A stretch of 64,000 nucleotides of DNA from Pseudomonadota bacterium (GTDB lineage Bacteria; Desulfobacterota; Binatia; Binatales; Binataceae): NCBI GenBank assembly GCA_021325025.1, contig JAJPHZ010000020.1, forward strand, positions 96,374-160,373, given 5' to 3'. Below, piece by piece: positions 27,000 to 36,769 of this stretch (positions are counted from its first letter, which is position 1; each line of letters starts with the position of its first letter). The position numbers and the translations under genes are program-made. Below the pieces are notes generated by a model. That model made no database searches. It was given only the letters and a program-made list of their open reading frames with translations, and was not told where the DNA came from.

Positions 27000-29900
27000 C
27001 AGGCAACTCCAGTGACATGATTTCCTGGTCGCGTTCCTGCTTGGTCACAAGGTTACGGCTGAAAATCGAATAGATGGCGGGCACCACGAACAGCGTCATC
27101 AGGGTGGCGGCGGCCAATCCGCCGATGACCGCGCGGCCCAGCGGCGCATTCTGTTCGGCGCCGGCGCCCAGTCCCAGCGCCATCGGCAGCATGCCCAAAA
27201 TCATCGCCAGCGCGGTCATGATAATCGGGCGCAAGCGGATGCGGCCGGCCTCGATGGCGGCCGCCACCGCGCCGTAGCCTTCCTCGCGCAGCTCGTTGGC
27301 GAAAGTTATCAGCAGGTTGCCGTTGGCCACACCCACGCCCACCGCCATGATCGAGCCCATCAGCGATTCGACGTTGATCGTGGTGCCGCTCAGCACCAGC
27401 ATCCACAGCACCCCGGCCAGCGCGCCCGGCACCGCCATCGTGATGATAAAGGGCTCCAGCCATGACTGAAAATTCGCCACCATCAACAAGTATACCAGCA
27501 CGACTGCCAGGATCAGACCTTCGCCCAGAGTCAGGAAGGATTGGTTCATGGCGGCGCTCTGCCCGCGGATGGCGATCCTGGTGCCTGGCGGCAGCTTGCC
27601 GATGCGGTCGATCTCGCGTTGCACCGCGGACGCCACCGAGCCCAAATCGCGCCCCGACACCGCGCAGTCCACGTCGATCACACGCTGCACGGTGTAATGC
27701 TCGATCAGCGCCGGGTCCCAGCTCCGTTTGAAGGTCGCGATGTTGCCCAGCAGCTGCGGCGTGCTGACTTGTGCGCCGTCAATGCCGCCGGACATGGCCG
27801 AAGCTGCACTGTCACCGCCGGTGAGCGGTATGTTCGCCATCGCGCTGACCGAATCGATCAGATGCTGCGGCATCTGCGAGACGACGTTGTAATTGACACC
27901 GGTGCGCGGATCGAGCCAGAAGTTGGGCAGCAGCAGGCTGGCACCCGACAGCGAGGCCAGCAGGCTGGAAGCGACCTGCTCCTGGGTGATGCCGAATTGC
28001 AGCGCCTTGGCGCGATCGACCTCCACCTTGTAGGCGGGATAGTCCAGCGGCTGCGCGATCCTGATGTCGGTCAGGCCCGGGATAAGCTTCATGCGCTGCA
28101 CCAGCCGCTGCGCGATGTCGTAGTCGGATTGCAGCCGGTTGCCCGACACCTGCACGTCGATTGCGGCGGGCAGGCCGAAGTTCAGCACCTGGCTGGTGAT
28201 GTCGGCAGCCTGGAAATAGGCGGTCACGTTGGGAAACTTCTCTTCCAGCGCGCGGCGAATCCGGTCCTGGTAGATGCGGGTCGGACGGTGCCGGGGTTTG
28301 AGCTGGATCAGGATGTCGGCGTCCTGCGGTCCGATACTGTCGGTCTGATAAAATGCCAAGTCGTAGGAAACCGGCAGGCCGATGTTGTCGCTGATCGAAT
28401 CCAGTTCCTGGGGCGGGATCAGTGTGCGGATGGCCCGCTCGATGTCATCGACTATCAGCTCCGAGTGCTCGATGCGGGTGCCGGTCGGTGCGCGCACGTG
28501 CAGACGCATCATGCCGGCGTCGATGGCCGGGAAGAAATCCTCGCCCACGATCCACAGCAGCGCGCCGGAGGCGGCGATGATCAGCGCCACGCAGGTCAGC
28601 GCAAAGCCGCGCCGCGCGATGAATTTGGCCAGCGCCCTCCGGTAGCTTTCCTTGAGCCGCTCGAAGCCCGCCTCGAACAAGCGGTAGGCGCGCGCCAAAA
28701 ATCCGCGCCCGCCGGGCTCCTGGTGCTCTTCGGGCAGCAGGTAGCGGGCCATGGTTGGCACCAGGGTGCGCGACAACAGGTAGGAAGTCAGCATCGCGTA
28801 CACCACGGCCAGGGCCAGCGGCGTGAACAAAAAGCGCGCCACGCCGGTCAACAGCACGACCGGAAAGAACACGATGCAGATCGCCAGCGTGCCGACCGCC
28901 GTGGGGGTTGCGATCTGACGGGCGCCATCGAGGATCGCCACCAGCAACGGCTTGCCCATCGCCTGATTGCGATGGATGTTTTCGATCTCGACGGTGGCGT
29001 CGTCCACCAGCATCCCGACCGCCAGCGCTATGCCGCCCAGCGTCATCGTGTTGATGGTCTGGCCCGAAAGCTTGAGCCCGACGATCGCGGTCAGGATCGA
29101 CAGCGGGATCGACGTGATGACGATCAACATGCTGCGCGCGGAGCCCAGGAACACCAGCACCATCAGCGCCACCAGCGCGGCGGCGGTGACGGCCTCCTGT
29201 ACCACGTCCCACAGCGCGGCGCGCACGAACACCGACTGGTCGAAGGACAGCGAGATGTTGAGTCCCTTGGGTGCGGTCGCCCTGATTTCGGGCATCTTGG
29301 CCTTCACCGCATCGACCACCGACAGGGTCGAAGCGTCGGCGTGCTTGATGACCATCAGGTAGGTGGCCGGCCGGCCGTCGACCCGCACGACGTTGGTCTG
29401 CGGCTGATGCGAATCGGTGACGTTGGCGACATCGCCCAAAAACACCGGCGCGCCGTTGGCATACTTGATCGGCAGGTCGTTGAAGTCGCGCACTCGGGGC
29501 ACGCTCATGTTGATGTCGATGTTGTTCTCGTAATTGCCCATCTTGGCCGTGCCCGACGGGATTACCACGTTGGTCGAGGCCAGCGCGTTGCCGACGTCGT
29601 AGGCCGACAGGCGGTTGCCGTACAGCAGCGAGGGGTCGAGGTTGACCATGATCGAGCGCGACACGCCGCCCAGCGGCGCCGGCGAGGAAAAGCCCGGAAT
29701 GGTGAAGAGCTGGATGCGGATGAAGTTCAGGCCGTAGTCGAACAGCCGCATGGTGGAGAGCGTGTCGCTGAAGACGTTGAGCTGCGCCACCGGCACGTTG
29801 GCCGCGTTGTAGGAAATGATCTGCGGCGGTTCGGTGCCGCGCGGCAGGATGGTCAGAATCGTCTCCGAGACCGCGTTGATCTGGGCAATGGCCGAAGCGA

Positions 29901-30207
29901 TGTCCACCCCGGGCTGGAAGTAAACCTTGAGAATCCCCAGGCCGTTTATCGAGCGCGACTCGATATGTTCGATGCCGTTGACCGTGGTCGAAAAGGCGCG
30001 CTCACTGATGAACACCATGCGGCGCTCGACGTCGAATGCGGACAGGCCGGGGTAACTCCAGACCACCATCACTACCGGCAGGTTGATGGCGGGAAAGATG
30101 TCGACGTTCATCAGCTCGAAGCTCAAGGCTCCGAGCACCAGCATCAGCAGCGCCATCACCGCCACCGACAGCGGCCGGCGCAGGGCCAGGCGGACAATCC
30201 ACATCAT
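26992..30207 (-). CDS. RND efflux pump, inner-membrane transporter subunit
   Basis: A 1071-residue AcrB/CzcA-superfamily proton antiporter with 12 predicted helices and two large periplasmic loops. It begins WIVRLALRRPLSVAVMALLMLVLG and has YPGLSAFDVERRMV. The helix-4 motif GGIALAVGMLVDDATVEIENIHRN includes the two Asp of the proton relay. GSIMAVGVGVANGNLLITFANE marks helix 10. The sequence favours the HAE (hydrophobe/drug) rather than the heavy-metal group, but the substrate cannot be read from it. The ATG at 30207 has a GGAGGG site. Confidence 0.95.
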   Translation of the reverse strand: MMWIVRLALRRPLSVAVMALLMLVLGALSFELMNVDIFPAINLPVVMVVWSYPGLSAFDVERRMVFISERAFSTTVNGIEHIESRSINGLGILKVYFQPGVDIASAIAQINAVSETILTILPRGTEPPQIISYNAANVPVAQLNVFSDTLSTMRLFDYGLNFIRIQLFTIPGFSSPAPLGGVSRSIMVNLDPSLLYGNRLSAYDVGNALASTNVVIPSGTAKMGNYENNIDINMSVPRVRDFNDLPIKYANGAPVFLGDVANVTDSHQPQTNVVRVDGRPATYLMVIKHADASTLSVVDAVKAKMPEIRATAPKGLNISLSFDQSVFVRAALWDVVQEAVTAAALVALMVLVFLGSARSMLIVITSIPLSILTAIVGLKLSGQTINTMTLGGIALAVGMLVDDATVEIENIHRNQAMGKPLLVAILDGARQIATPTAVGTLAICIVFFPVVLLTGVARFLFTPLALAVVYAMLTSYLLSRTLVPTMARYLLPEEHQEPGGRGFLARAYRLFEAGFERLKESYRRALAKFIARRGFALTCVALIIAASGALLWIVGEDFFPAIDAGMMRLHVRAPTGTRIEHSELIVDDIERAIRTLIPPQELDSISDNIGLPVSYDLAFYQTDSIGPQDADILIQLKPRHRPTRIYQDRIRRALEEKFPNVTAYFQAADITSQVLNFGLPAAIDVQVSGNRLQSDYDIAQRLVQRMKLIPGLTDIRIAQPLDYPAYKVEVDRAKALQFGITQEQVASSLLASLSGASLLLPNFWLDPRTGVNYNVVSQMPQHLIDSVSAMANIPLTGGDSAASAMSGGIDGAQVSTPQLLGNIATFKRSWDPALIEHYTVQRVIDVDCAVSGRDLGSVASAVQREIDRIGKLPPGTRIAIRGQSAAMNQSFLTLGEGLILAVVLVYLLMVANFQSWLEPFIITMAVPGALAGVLWMLVLSGTTINVESLMGSIMAVGVGVANGNLLITFANELREEGYGAVAAAIEAGRIRLRPIIMTALAMILGMLPMALGLGAGAEQNAPLGRAVIGGLAAATLMTLFVVPAIYSIFSRNLVTKQERDQEIMSLELPGA

Positions 30208-30498
30208 AAGCGGTAACCCTCCAAGCCCCGGGCGGAGAGGGGAGACTACAGGTTTCGGATGGGCGGGCGCATCGGCCGCACCTCGACCAAATCGCCTACG
30301 CGCCGTTGATCAAAATCACATTTCGGACTCATCAGTCCATTTCAGGCTAGACCCGCACCGGGGCTGAATCAAGCGACCCTGTGCGGGGGGCGTTGCGCCG
30401 GCCGCATGGCACGCCGGGCGGCTGAAGAGCTGCGCTGGCCCGGCGGGAAGGACCATGCAGAAGCTTGTTTGTGGCTGTTTTGTGCGGTTTCGTGCGTT

Positions 30499-30527
30499 TT
30501 GCAATTTTGCCGGTTTAAAACTACTAT
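30499..30527 (+). promoter_or_regulatory. Candidate promoter for the secreted NTF2-like protein
   Basis: TTGCAA (30499-30504) and TACTAT (30522-30527) are spaced by 17 bases, each matching four of six consensus positions. The gap 30208-30694 between the divergent RND operon and the next plus-strand gene shows no convincing gene. It also holds the short inverted repeat GGACT-catc-AGTCC at 30325-30338, a possible operator for the RND pair. Confidence 0.4.
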
Positions 30528-30694
30528 CCCACCGTTATCGTCTTGGGGGCAGCTTTCCGGGAGGCTTGCCGTGGAGCAATTGCGCGAGGCACGTCATCAG
30601 CACGCGGCGCCGGGAGCATCGTAACCGGCGTGAAACCTTGACTGCGTCAGGCGTTTAACTTTCGTCAGGCACTAACCGATGAGGAGCCACTGAC

Positions 30695-31213
30695 ATGAAG
30701 AGCAGACGCGTCGCAATGGGATGGGCTATGATGGTTCTCGCGGCGGGGCTGGTGGTTGCAGCCGCCGTTGCCGCACATGCGGCGGGCGCGGACGAAGCGC
30801 AGATCAGAAAACTGTATGGGCCGTGGGCCGCCGCGTTCGACGCCAGGGACACCGAAGCGATCATGAAGTTCTACGCGCCGGGCCAGACGCTGGTGGTATT
30901 CGATGTGGTACCGCCCCTGCAATACGTGGGCGCCGACGCCTACCGCAAGGATTGGCAGGATTTCTTTGCCGGCTACAAGACGGTCAAGGTCCAAGTCGAG
31001 CAACTGGGCGTCGTCAGCGACGGCAAACTAGCGTTTACCCACAGCATCCAGCGGGTGACCGGCACTGACCTCCATGGCAAACCGATCGACATGACATTGC
31101 GGGTCACCGATGGGTTGAAGAAAATCAAGGGCAAGTGGCTGATCGTGCATGAACATGTCTCGGCGCCGGTCAATCTGGGGACCGGCAAGGCTGAGCTGGC
31201 GCTCAAGCCTTAG
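30695..31213 (+). CDS. Secreted SnoaL/NTF2-like (DUF4440-type) protein
   Basis: A 172-residue protein with a signal peptide ending near AAHAAGA. The mature part is a single cystatin-like NTF2 fold: QIRKLYGPWAAAFDARDTEAIMKFYAPG, then the VVFDV and YRKDWQDFFAGYK strands, and GKWLIVHEHVSAPVN at the end. These domains bind small ligands or act as minor isomerases; this one is likely periplasmic. GAGGAG stands ten bases before the ATG. Its role is unknown. It lies 92 bases before a methyltransferase on the same strand. Confidence 0.8.
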   Translation: MKSRRVAMGWAMMVLAAGLVVAAAVAAHAAGADEAQIRKLYGPWAAAFDARDTEAIMKFYAPGQTLVVFDVVPPLQYVGADAYRKDWQDFFAGYKTVKVQVEQLGVVSDGKLAFTHSIQRVTGTDLHGKPIDMTLRVTDGLKKIKGKWLIVHEHVSAPVNLGTGKAELALKP

Positions 31214-31305
31214 CCGGACCTGGGGTTGACCGGGTCGATCCAGCTCGATAAAAAAGCCGCTTCTCCGCCGGGCAGGCGATGCGTCGGCAAAAGGAAGCGT
31301 CGGCA

Positions 31306-32316
31306 ATGAGCAAAGACCCCTCACTGGACCGGATTGATGAGATTCTGTGGCAATTCGCCGCATCCAAGGCGTTTTTAAGCGCTGTGGAGCTGGGCGTCTT
31401 CACGGAGCTGGCCGGCGGGCCATTGGATTGCCAGACGCTGCGCGCCCGCCTCGGACTCCATCCGCGCGCCGCCCGCGACTTCTTCGATACGCTGGTCGCG
31501 CTCGGCGTCCTGGAGCGGCATGGGGAGCGTTATGCCAATACACCGGAGTCCGCCTTTTACCTGGACCGGACCAAGCCCAACTACGCGGGCGGAATCGCCG
31601 AAATGGCCAACGCGCGGCTGTACGGTTTTTGGGGATCGCTTACGCAAGCGTTGCGAACCGGCCAGCCTCAGAACGAGATCCAGGGCGGGGACAGTATCTT
31701 CGACGCCCTTTACAGCGACCCGCAGCGGCTTAAAGGGTTTCTGACCGGGATGACCGGAAACAGCCTGCCCACGGCACGGGCGATGGCCGAGAAATTTCCC
31801 TGGCGCGACTACAAGACTTTCGTCGATATCGGCACGGCCCAAGGTGCGTTGCCGGTGCAGATAGCCCTGGCGCATCAGCATCTTGGCGGTGGCGGGTATG
31901 ACCTTCCGGTGGTGGGTCCGGTGTTCAACGAATATGTGGCCTCATTCGGGCTTCAGGATCGCGTGCACTTTCATCCAGGCGATTTCATGAAGGAGCCGCT
32001 GCCGCGCGCGGACGTGCTGATCATGGGCCACATCCTGCACGACTGGAACCTGGATGAAAAGCGTATGCTGCTGGCCAAGGCCTACGATGCGCTGCCCAGG
32101 GGTGGCGTTCTGATCGTGTACGAGCATCTGATCGACGACGAACGCCGCAACAACCTGCGCGGCCTGCTGATGAGCCTCAACATGCTGATCGAGACACCCG
32201 GCGGTTTTGACTTCACCGGCGCCGACTGCCGCGGATGGATGCGTGAGGCAGGCTTTGGCGACGCCCGGGTCGAGCATCTGATCGGCCCGCAATGGATGGT
32301 GATCGGGGTTAAATAG
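31306..32316 (+). CDS. O-methyltransferase-like protein with dimerisation domain (Methyltransf_2 family)
   Basis: The 336-residue protein has an N-terminal winged-helix dimerisation domain ([49 protein letters not shown]). The Rossmann domain carries [16 protein letters not shown] as SAM motif I. HILHDWN contains the His that acts as base in plant and polyketide O-methyltransferases, and MLIETPGG follows. The exact substrate (a hydroxylated aromatic, or a carotenoid as with CrtF) is unknown. ATG 31306 is chosen because GGAAG precedes it and the upstream codons look non-coding. Confidence 0.85.
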   Translation: MSKDPSLDRIDEILWQFAASKAFLSAVELGVFTELAGGPLDCQTLRARLGLHPRAARDFFDTLVALGVLERHGERYANTPESAFYLDRTKPNYAGGIAEMANARLYGFWGSLTQALRTGQPQNEIQGGDSIFDALYSDPQRLKGFLTGMTGNSLPTARAMAEKFPWRDYKTFVDIGTAQGALPVQIALAHQHLGGGGYDLPVVGPVFNEYVASFGLQDRVHFHPGDFMKEPLPRADVLIMGHILHDWNLDEKRMLLAKAYDALPRGGVLIVYEHLIDDERRNNLRGLLMSLNMLIETPGGFDFTGADCRGWMREAGFGDARVEHLIGPQWMVIGVK

Positions 32317-32429
32317 GGTTGCGCAACTGCCTGCGCCCCGGGCAGCAAATTTGGCGAACGACTTCCCGCGTGGGATTGGCTTTCCGGGTCAGGCTGTCCC
32401 ACTCCAAAATCTGGCGGGACAACCGTTTG

Positions 32430-32789
32430 CTACACCTTGCGATCGAAAATGAACAACGGCACCTGGTTGGCGGATTTTGCTTCGACCTGGACGATTCGGC
32501 GCGCGCCCTCGACGCGAATCGGTTCAAAGGCGTAGCCCGACTTGCTGAGCGCGGCGCAGACCGCGTCGACGTCGTCCGCTTCCAGCCATAGCCCCGACAT
32601 TCCCTCGGCTTCGGTTGATGATAGGGCCGGAATCAGGCTGATTTCCGCGCCGCCGATGCTGACGGTTGCGGACTTGCCGTCCGGCGCCGGCTTGACCGGA
32701 AGTTCAAAGTTGCGTCGATAAACCGACATCGCGTCGTTGAGATCGGCGGTGCTCACCTCGAGCCGGTCCAAACGTCTGATTGTCGCCAT
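32430..32789 (-). CDS. VOC-superfamily (glyoxalase-like) protein
   Basis: A 119-residue single-domain protein of the vicinal-oxygen-chelate fold. The typical start RLDRLEVSTADLNDAMSVYRRNFEL is followed by SATVSIGGAEISLIP and GLWLEADDVDAVCAALSKSGYAFEP. Such proteins include glyoxalases, dioxygenases and antibiotic-binding proteins. The usual His/Glu metal ligands are not obvious, so a binding role is possible. It lies 90 bases downstream of the cupredoxin gene and may end that operon. Confidence 0.75.
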   Translation of the reverse strand: MATIRRLDRLEVSTADLNDAMSVYRRNFELPVKPAPDGKSATVSIGGAEISLIPALSSTEAEGMSGLWLEADDVDAVCAALSKSGYAFEPIRVEGARRIVQVEAKSANQVPLFIFDRKV

Positions 32790-32879
32790 CGCTGATGCCC
32801 TCAAAAATGCAGGGAGCGTTCCGGACCCAATGCTCCAGAACGCTCCGCTGACAGCCGCGTTGACGAAGTTTGCGCGGCC

Positions 32880-33578
32880 TTACGCCTTGGGTTTCATCGT
32901 CACATCAAGAGTCGTCGGCGCTCCCGCCTTGACCGACACCTTCTGCTTCTGCTCGCCCAGCTTCTCCTGCCAGATGGTCACTTCATAGTCGCCCGGCGGC
33001 ACGTCCTTGATCTCGAAATGGCCCTTGTCGTCGGTCACCGCGTAGTAGGGATTGGCCGACGAGAACCACCATCCGTGCATCCAACCGTGCGCGTCGCAGG
33101 TTACGCGGATAAGCTCGGGCTGCTCGACCTTGACGTCAACCACCTTCTTGAACTTGGGCTGGGCAATGTTGATCGACGGATTCTTGCTCGAATAGGTGTG
33201 GATGTTGTGCAGGATGCCGTCGTCGTTCTTGATCTTGACGGTGCTGCCGGCGGGAAACGCCAGCACGTGCGGCAGATAGTCGCAGCCCTTCTGGTCGAAA
33301 TCCACGGTCTCAGGTTTCGCTTCGCCCTTGGCGTCGGCGATATAGACGACCGCGTTGGCAATCCCGCCGTCGGAGCCGACGATCAGGTCTTCTTCGAAGT
33401 GAGGCTTGAGCCCGCAGACTTCCTTGTCCTTGGTGACCTCGACCGGTTTGGGTTTGGGCGCCGTACCGTCGTACTTGACGGTGCCGCTGATCGATCCGTC
33501 CGCGGCATGGGCGCTTATCGCGCACAGGCACAAGGCAGCGGCGCCAACAAATGTCGTAATCAGTACTCGCTTGTTCAT
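32880..33578 (-). CDS. Secreted cupredoxin-like protein with CNA_B-like C-terminal domain
   Basis: A 232-residue exported protein (signal peptide ends near SAHAAD). The middle region has the sequence features of a type 1 copper site: His in ILHNIHTYS, then CDAHGWM, giving Cys, His and Met ligands. The last ~60 residues (YYAVTDDKGHFEIKDVPPGDYEVTIW) are a carboxypeptidase-regulatory-like beta-sandwich. The likely role is a small periplasmic electron carrier of the adjacent cytochrome complex, an inference from position: it follows the eight-haem cytochrome gene by 34 bases and has a GAGG ribosome site. Copper binding is untested. Confidence 0.8.
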   Translation of the reverse strand: MNKRVLITTFVGAAALCLCAISAHAADGSISGTVKYDGTAPKPKPVEVTKDKEVCGLKPHFEEDLIVGSDGGIANAVVYIADAKGEAKPETVDFDQKGCDYLPHVLAFPAGSTVKIKNDDGILHNIHTYSSKNPSINIAQPKFKKVVDVKVEQPELIRVTCDAHGWMHGWWFSSANPYYAVTDDKGHFEIKDVPPGDYEVTIWQEKLGEQKQKVSVKAGAPTTLDVTMKPKA

Positions 33579-33612
33579 CTGTTACCTCACTGTAAGAAGT
33601 TATGCCAAATAG

Positions 33613-36378
33613 TTATTTGCTGCTGACTTTGACCGGCGGCTGCGGCGGCGCTGCGCCCGGACTCATCCCCGGATGATCGCCGAACCAGAAGATGTAGTCG
33701 CGGATTGCCTTGATCTGCTCCTGCTCGTTGCCGTGGAAGATGTCGTCGGGGCCGCCCGGATAAAACGACGGCATCTTGGTGCCCGGCTGCAGTGCCTGCG
33801 GATTGTGCAGCCACTGCACAATCCATTGCGGGTTGAGCCGATGGCGCGCCAGCGCCAAGTCGGGAGCCCATCCGTCGGGCGGACCTTCGGGCTTCTTGTC
33901 GCCCTGCTGATGGCAACTGAAGCAGTTGAAGTAGTCCTTGGACATCAGTTTCTGACCCGCCAGCAGCTCGTCCTGTGGGATGGCGTTGGTGTTGACGAAC
34001 ACGAACGGCACCGCGAGGTTGCCGGTGGCGCCGAAGTAATTGACCAGGGTGTCGTCCTCGGCATTGGTGAAATGGAAGGTCGGCATGCGCAGTTTCAGCC
34101 ACGGACGAATCTGGGTGGGCGCCTGCAGGAAGCCGAACAGCCAGTTGGGCTGCACCTTCTGCCCTTCGCCGTTCAGGATGGGCGGGGCGAAGTTAGGGTT
34201 CTGCTCATAGAAGCGCCGGATGTAGCCGCCGTGCTGCTCGATCACGTGGCATCCCACGCAGTTGTAAAAGTTGACCATCCGCCGCCCGGCCACAATCTCT
34301 TTCTGATGCTCCATCTCATTGGTGTCGCGATAGCGCTCGGGCACCCTGTCGTCGATGAGGCTGGCCAGGAACACGCGCAGGTTGTAGATGTCGGCATCCT
34401 GGAACTCGAAGTTGGGCATTAGCTGCTCCACGTCGGCGGTGGCGTAGATGCGCGGGTTTTGCAGCTTGTGGAACGTCCACGCGTCCCAGGTGTCGGGGAT
34501 GTCGGTGCGATCGCCGAAGAACAGCTCGTCGAGATGCTTGGAGCCGAAGGTGGTCAACTCGACGCCGATGCGCGACTCCTTCTCCATCCCATTGATCTCG
34601 TGGCAACCAAAGCATCCGTACTTGCGCACCAGCGACTTGCCCTTGGCGATTTCCTCGGGCTTGGCGATTTCCTGCTCGACGCCGGGAAGGACCTTGCGGC
34701 TGCCCAGCGTCATCAGGTAGGCGGCCAGCGCCGATGCTTCATGATCGCTCAGCCGCAGCGACGGCATCGCGGTATGCGGCGAGAAGTCGCGCGGGTTCTT
34801 AAGCCACAGGTAGATCCATCGCCCGTCGGTCTTCTCCGCAATCTGGCTTAGGTTGGGCGCGAAGTCCTTGGTGGTGCGGCTCTGCGCGGGCTTGAAGTCG
34901 GCGGGTGAATACGCGCCCACCGGGGTGCCGATGGAGTTCCTGTCCACCGTATGGCAGGCCTTGCAACCCACCGATTCGAACAGATCCTTGCCCTCCTGGA
35001 CCATTTTGGGATCCTTGAGGTCCTGATCCAGGGTGGGTGGCACCGGGTGCTCCGCCAGCCACTTCTTCGATTGCTCCCTGGAGCTGTCGAACAGATAGGC
35101 GGTAATCGCGGTGGCCTGCTCGCGCGTGAACATGAAGTTGGGCATCCGCGTATGCGGGCGGAAGATATGAGGATTGGTCACCCAGCGCACGGTCCATGAC
35201 GGGTCCAGCTTGGCACTGGCCAGCTTCAGGTAGGGCCCAATCTTGGGCATGTCTTCGTAGCCGGCCACCAGATGGCATCCGTGACAACCCATCTGCTCGA
35301 ACAGTCGCTCGCCCTCAACCCAGTGCGGGGCGAGCAACTCGCCTTTGGCGTTGCGCAGCGAGCCGACATCGACGTGGCAGGTGATGCATCGCGCCTCCAT
35401 CTTGGGTCCGCGCAGCAGCTTGCGCTCCCAGAACTCGACGTCGCCGTGCGCCATCGCCACCGAATTGAGCGCCGGCCCCTGGCCGTCGTGGCAGGGCGTG
35501 CAGCCCAGCTTGTCAGGGGGATGCTTGAGAATGATCTCTTCGTAATTGGAATGGGTGCGGAAGGGCTCGGGCGCGTCCTCGAAGCCGCGCTTGTCCTCGG
35601 CCGTGTGGCAGCTCTGGCAACGATCGACGCGCGGGATGGCTTCGTCGAAGGAATTGCGGTCGAAATCGTCGATCGCGGTCTGCTCGATCTTGGGAATCTT
35701 GGGATAGCGGAACAGGACCCGGCCCTTGAAGCTGACCGGAATCATGTAGGTGTCGGCCTTCTGGATGAAATCGTCGCGTTTCTTGGTGAAGGTCTTGAGC
35801 TGATCGGTCAGGTTCTCGACCGTCGCGCCGACTGCTTCGATTTCAGCCTTGATCGCATCGACCCTGGCCTTGGCGGCGTCCGCGGCAGCCTGCTCTCCCA
35901 CCAGGCGCTGGTTGAGGCGGTCGATATCCTCTTTGTAGGGGCGCGGGTCTTCGTTGGTCTGGATGGCGTGATTGTAGTCGTACCAGCGTTCGGTCAGTTC
36001 CGACTTGGTAAAGCGGACCACCTGATCCTTGTCGTCGGATTCCACCTTGGCGGCCTTAAGTTGAGCATGCAGTTCATCGAGCTTGGCGGTGGTCTGACCC
36101 GAGCTGAGCGCGGCCTGGGCGGCGGCCAGTTCCTGGCTCAGCTTGACGTACTTGGGATCCTTGGCCAGTCGTGCATCTTCCTGGGCGGCCTTGTCCATGA
36201 AGCGCTGGTAGGCCATCTGGTCGAATTCGACCTGGTACTGCTTCCAGGGGCGGCGCGAAATGTTGTCATCCCAGATCGCCCACACCGCCGCCGCCAGCAG
36301 CAATGCGACCATCAGCACGAACAGCGCGCTGTAGGACTTGCTTTCTTCAGTGGGATCCAGTCCGAGTCGCCCAGCCAT
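33613..36378 (-). CDS. Membrane-anchored octahaem cytochrome c of a quinol-oxidising complex
   Basis: The 921-residue protein has one N-terminal membrane helix (about 19-36) and then a long charged coiled-coil-like stretch (about 50-205). It carries eight CxxCH haem sites, at 254, 293, 331, 365, 472, 589, 707 and 819. The MPNF/MPSF/MPTF motifs at about 411, 537, 653, 764 and 869 supply Met ligands typical of class I domains. The location, downstream of b6-like and subunit IV-like genes, suggests it takes electrons from the cytochrome b. It may pass them to the cupredoxin encoded next or to a terminal oxidase. No Rieske gene is adjacent. Confidence 0.9.
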   Translation of the reverse strand: MAGRLGLDPTEESKSYSALFVLMVALLLAAAVWAIWDDNISRRPWKQYQVEFDQMAYQRFMDKAAQEDARLAKDPKYVKLSQELAAAQAALSSGQTTAKLDELHAQLKAAKVESDDKDQVVRFTKSELTERWYDYNHAIQTNEDPRPYKEDIDRLNQRLVGEQAAADAAKARVDAIKAEIEAVGATVENLTDQLKTFTKKRDDFIQKADTYMIPVSFKGRVLFRYPKIPKIEQTAIDDFDRNSFDEAIPRVDRCQSCHTAEDKRGFEDAPEPFRTHSNYEEIILKHPPDKLGCTPCHDGQGPALNSVAMAHGDVEFWERKLLRGPKMEARCITCHVDVGSLRNAKGELLAPHWVEGERLFEQMGCHGCHLVAGYEDMPKIGPYLKLASAKLDPSWTVRWVTNPHIFRPHTRMPNFMFTREQATAITAYLFDSSREQSKKWLAEHPVPPTLDQDLKDPKMVQEGKDLFESVGCKACHTVDRNSIGTPVGAYSPADFKPAQSRTTKDFAPNLSQIAEKTDGRWIYLWLKNPRDFSPHTAMPSLRLSDHEASALAAYLMTLGSRKVLPGVEQEIAKPEEIAKGKSLVRKYGCFGCHEINGMEKESRIGVELTTFGSKHLDELFFGDRTDIPDTWDAWTFHKLQNPRIYATADVEQLMPNFEFQDADIYNLRVFLASLIDDRVPERYRDTNEMEHQKEIVAGRRMVNFYNCVGCHVIEQHGGYIRRFYEQNPNFAPPILNGEGQKVQPNWLFGFLQAPTQIRPWLKLRMPTFHFTNAEDDTLVNYFGATGNLAVPFVFVNTNAIPQDELLAGQKLMSKDYFNCFSCHQQGDKKPEGPPDGWAPDLALARHRLNPQWIVQWLHNPQALQPGTKMPSFYPGGPDDIFHGNEQEQIKAIRDYIFWFGDHPGMSPGAAPPQPPVKVSSK

Positions 36379-36434
36379 CTAAGTTTCGTTGCTCCGCGTC
36401 TAAACCGCCGCCGACAAGCGCCGTTGCCCGCCCG

Positions 36435-36638
36435 TCAGCGCGCTGACCAGCGCTCGGCGAGCATGCCTAGTCCGAACACCAGCATCCCGACCGCGGCGAG
36501 TTCAAGTTCCTTGCCCATGCCATGTTCCTGGGTCAGGCCGACGTAGAGGGCAAATCCGACATCGGCACATCCCAGGGCTTCGAGAATCTTGCCAAAGAAA
36601 AACACCGGGCTAGCAGGCAGTAGAAAAAGGAGTTTCAC
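36435..36638 (-). CDS. Small membrane protein in the cytochrome complex operon
   Basis: A 67-residue frame from GTG 36638 has a hydrophobic N-terminal helix (LLFLLPASPVFFFGKILEALG) and a second one (ELAAVGMLVFGLGMLAER). It sits between the subunit IV-like and octahaem cytochrome genes on the same strand, in a gap of about 390 bases. The hydrophobic profile and central position suggest a small subunit of the complex. No strong ribosome site is seen and I cannot name the family. Confidence 0.5.
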   Translation of the reverse strand: MKLLFLLPASPVFFFGKILEALGCADVGFALYVGLTQEHGMGKELELAAVGMLVFGLGMLAERWSAR

Positions 36639-36769
36639 CGCCTGCGTCGCCTATCTCGTGCCCCCCAAAGGAAGCACAACTCAGGAAAGGCTGCCGGCCT
36701 TTACGCAGGCTGTTGAAGTTGAAAGCGACCATCTGAAGCTCCCGGAGTTCGACTTCTTTCAACATCCCG

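Noticed and set aside
27541..30216. Long plus-strand open frame (891 codons) opposite the RND pump gene
   Set aside because: It mirrors the pump gene in the antisense frame and its product is rich in His, Gln, Arg and Asp with no domain; a typical GC-rich shadow.
30315..30345. Hammerhead-like core (CTGATGAG followed by GAAA) on the minus strand upstream of the RND genes
   Set aside because: The stem II GGAC partner is missing between the two core elements and no stem III with a cleavage triplet is seen; the match comes from a short palindrome (GGACT-N4-AGTCC).
36610..36765. 51-residue minus-strand frame right after the subunit IV-like gene
   Set aside because: No hydrophobic or recognisable pattern, no ribosome site, and it overlaps the better small membrane protein candidate; kept as unlikely.
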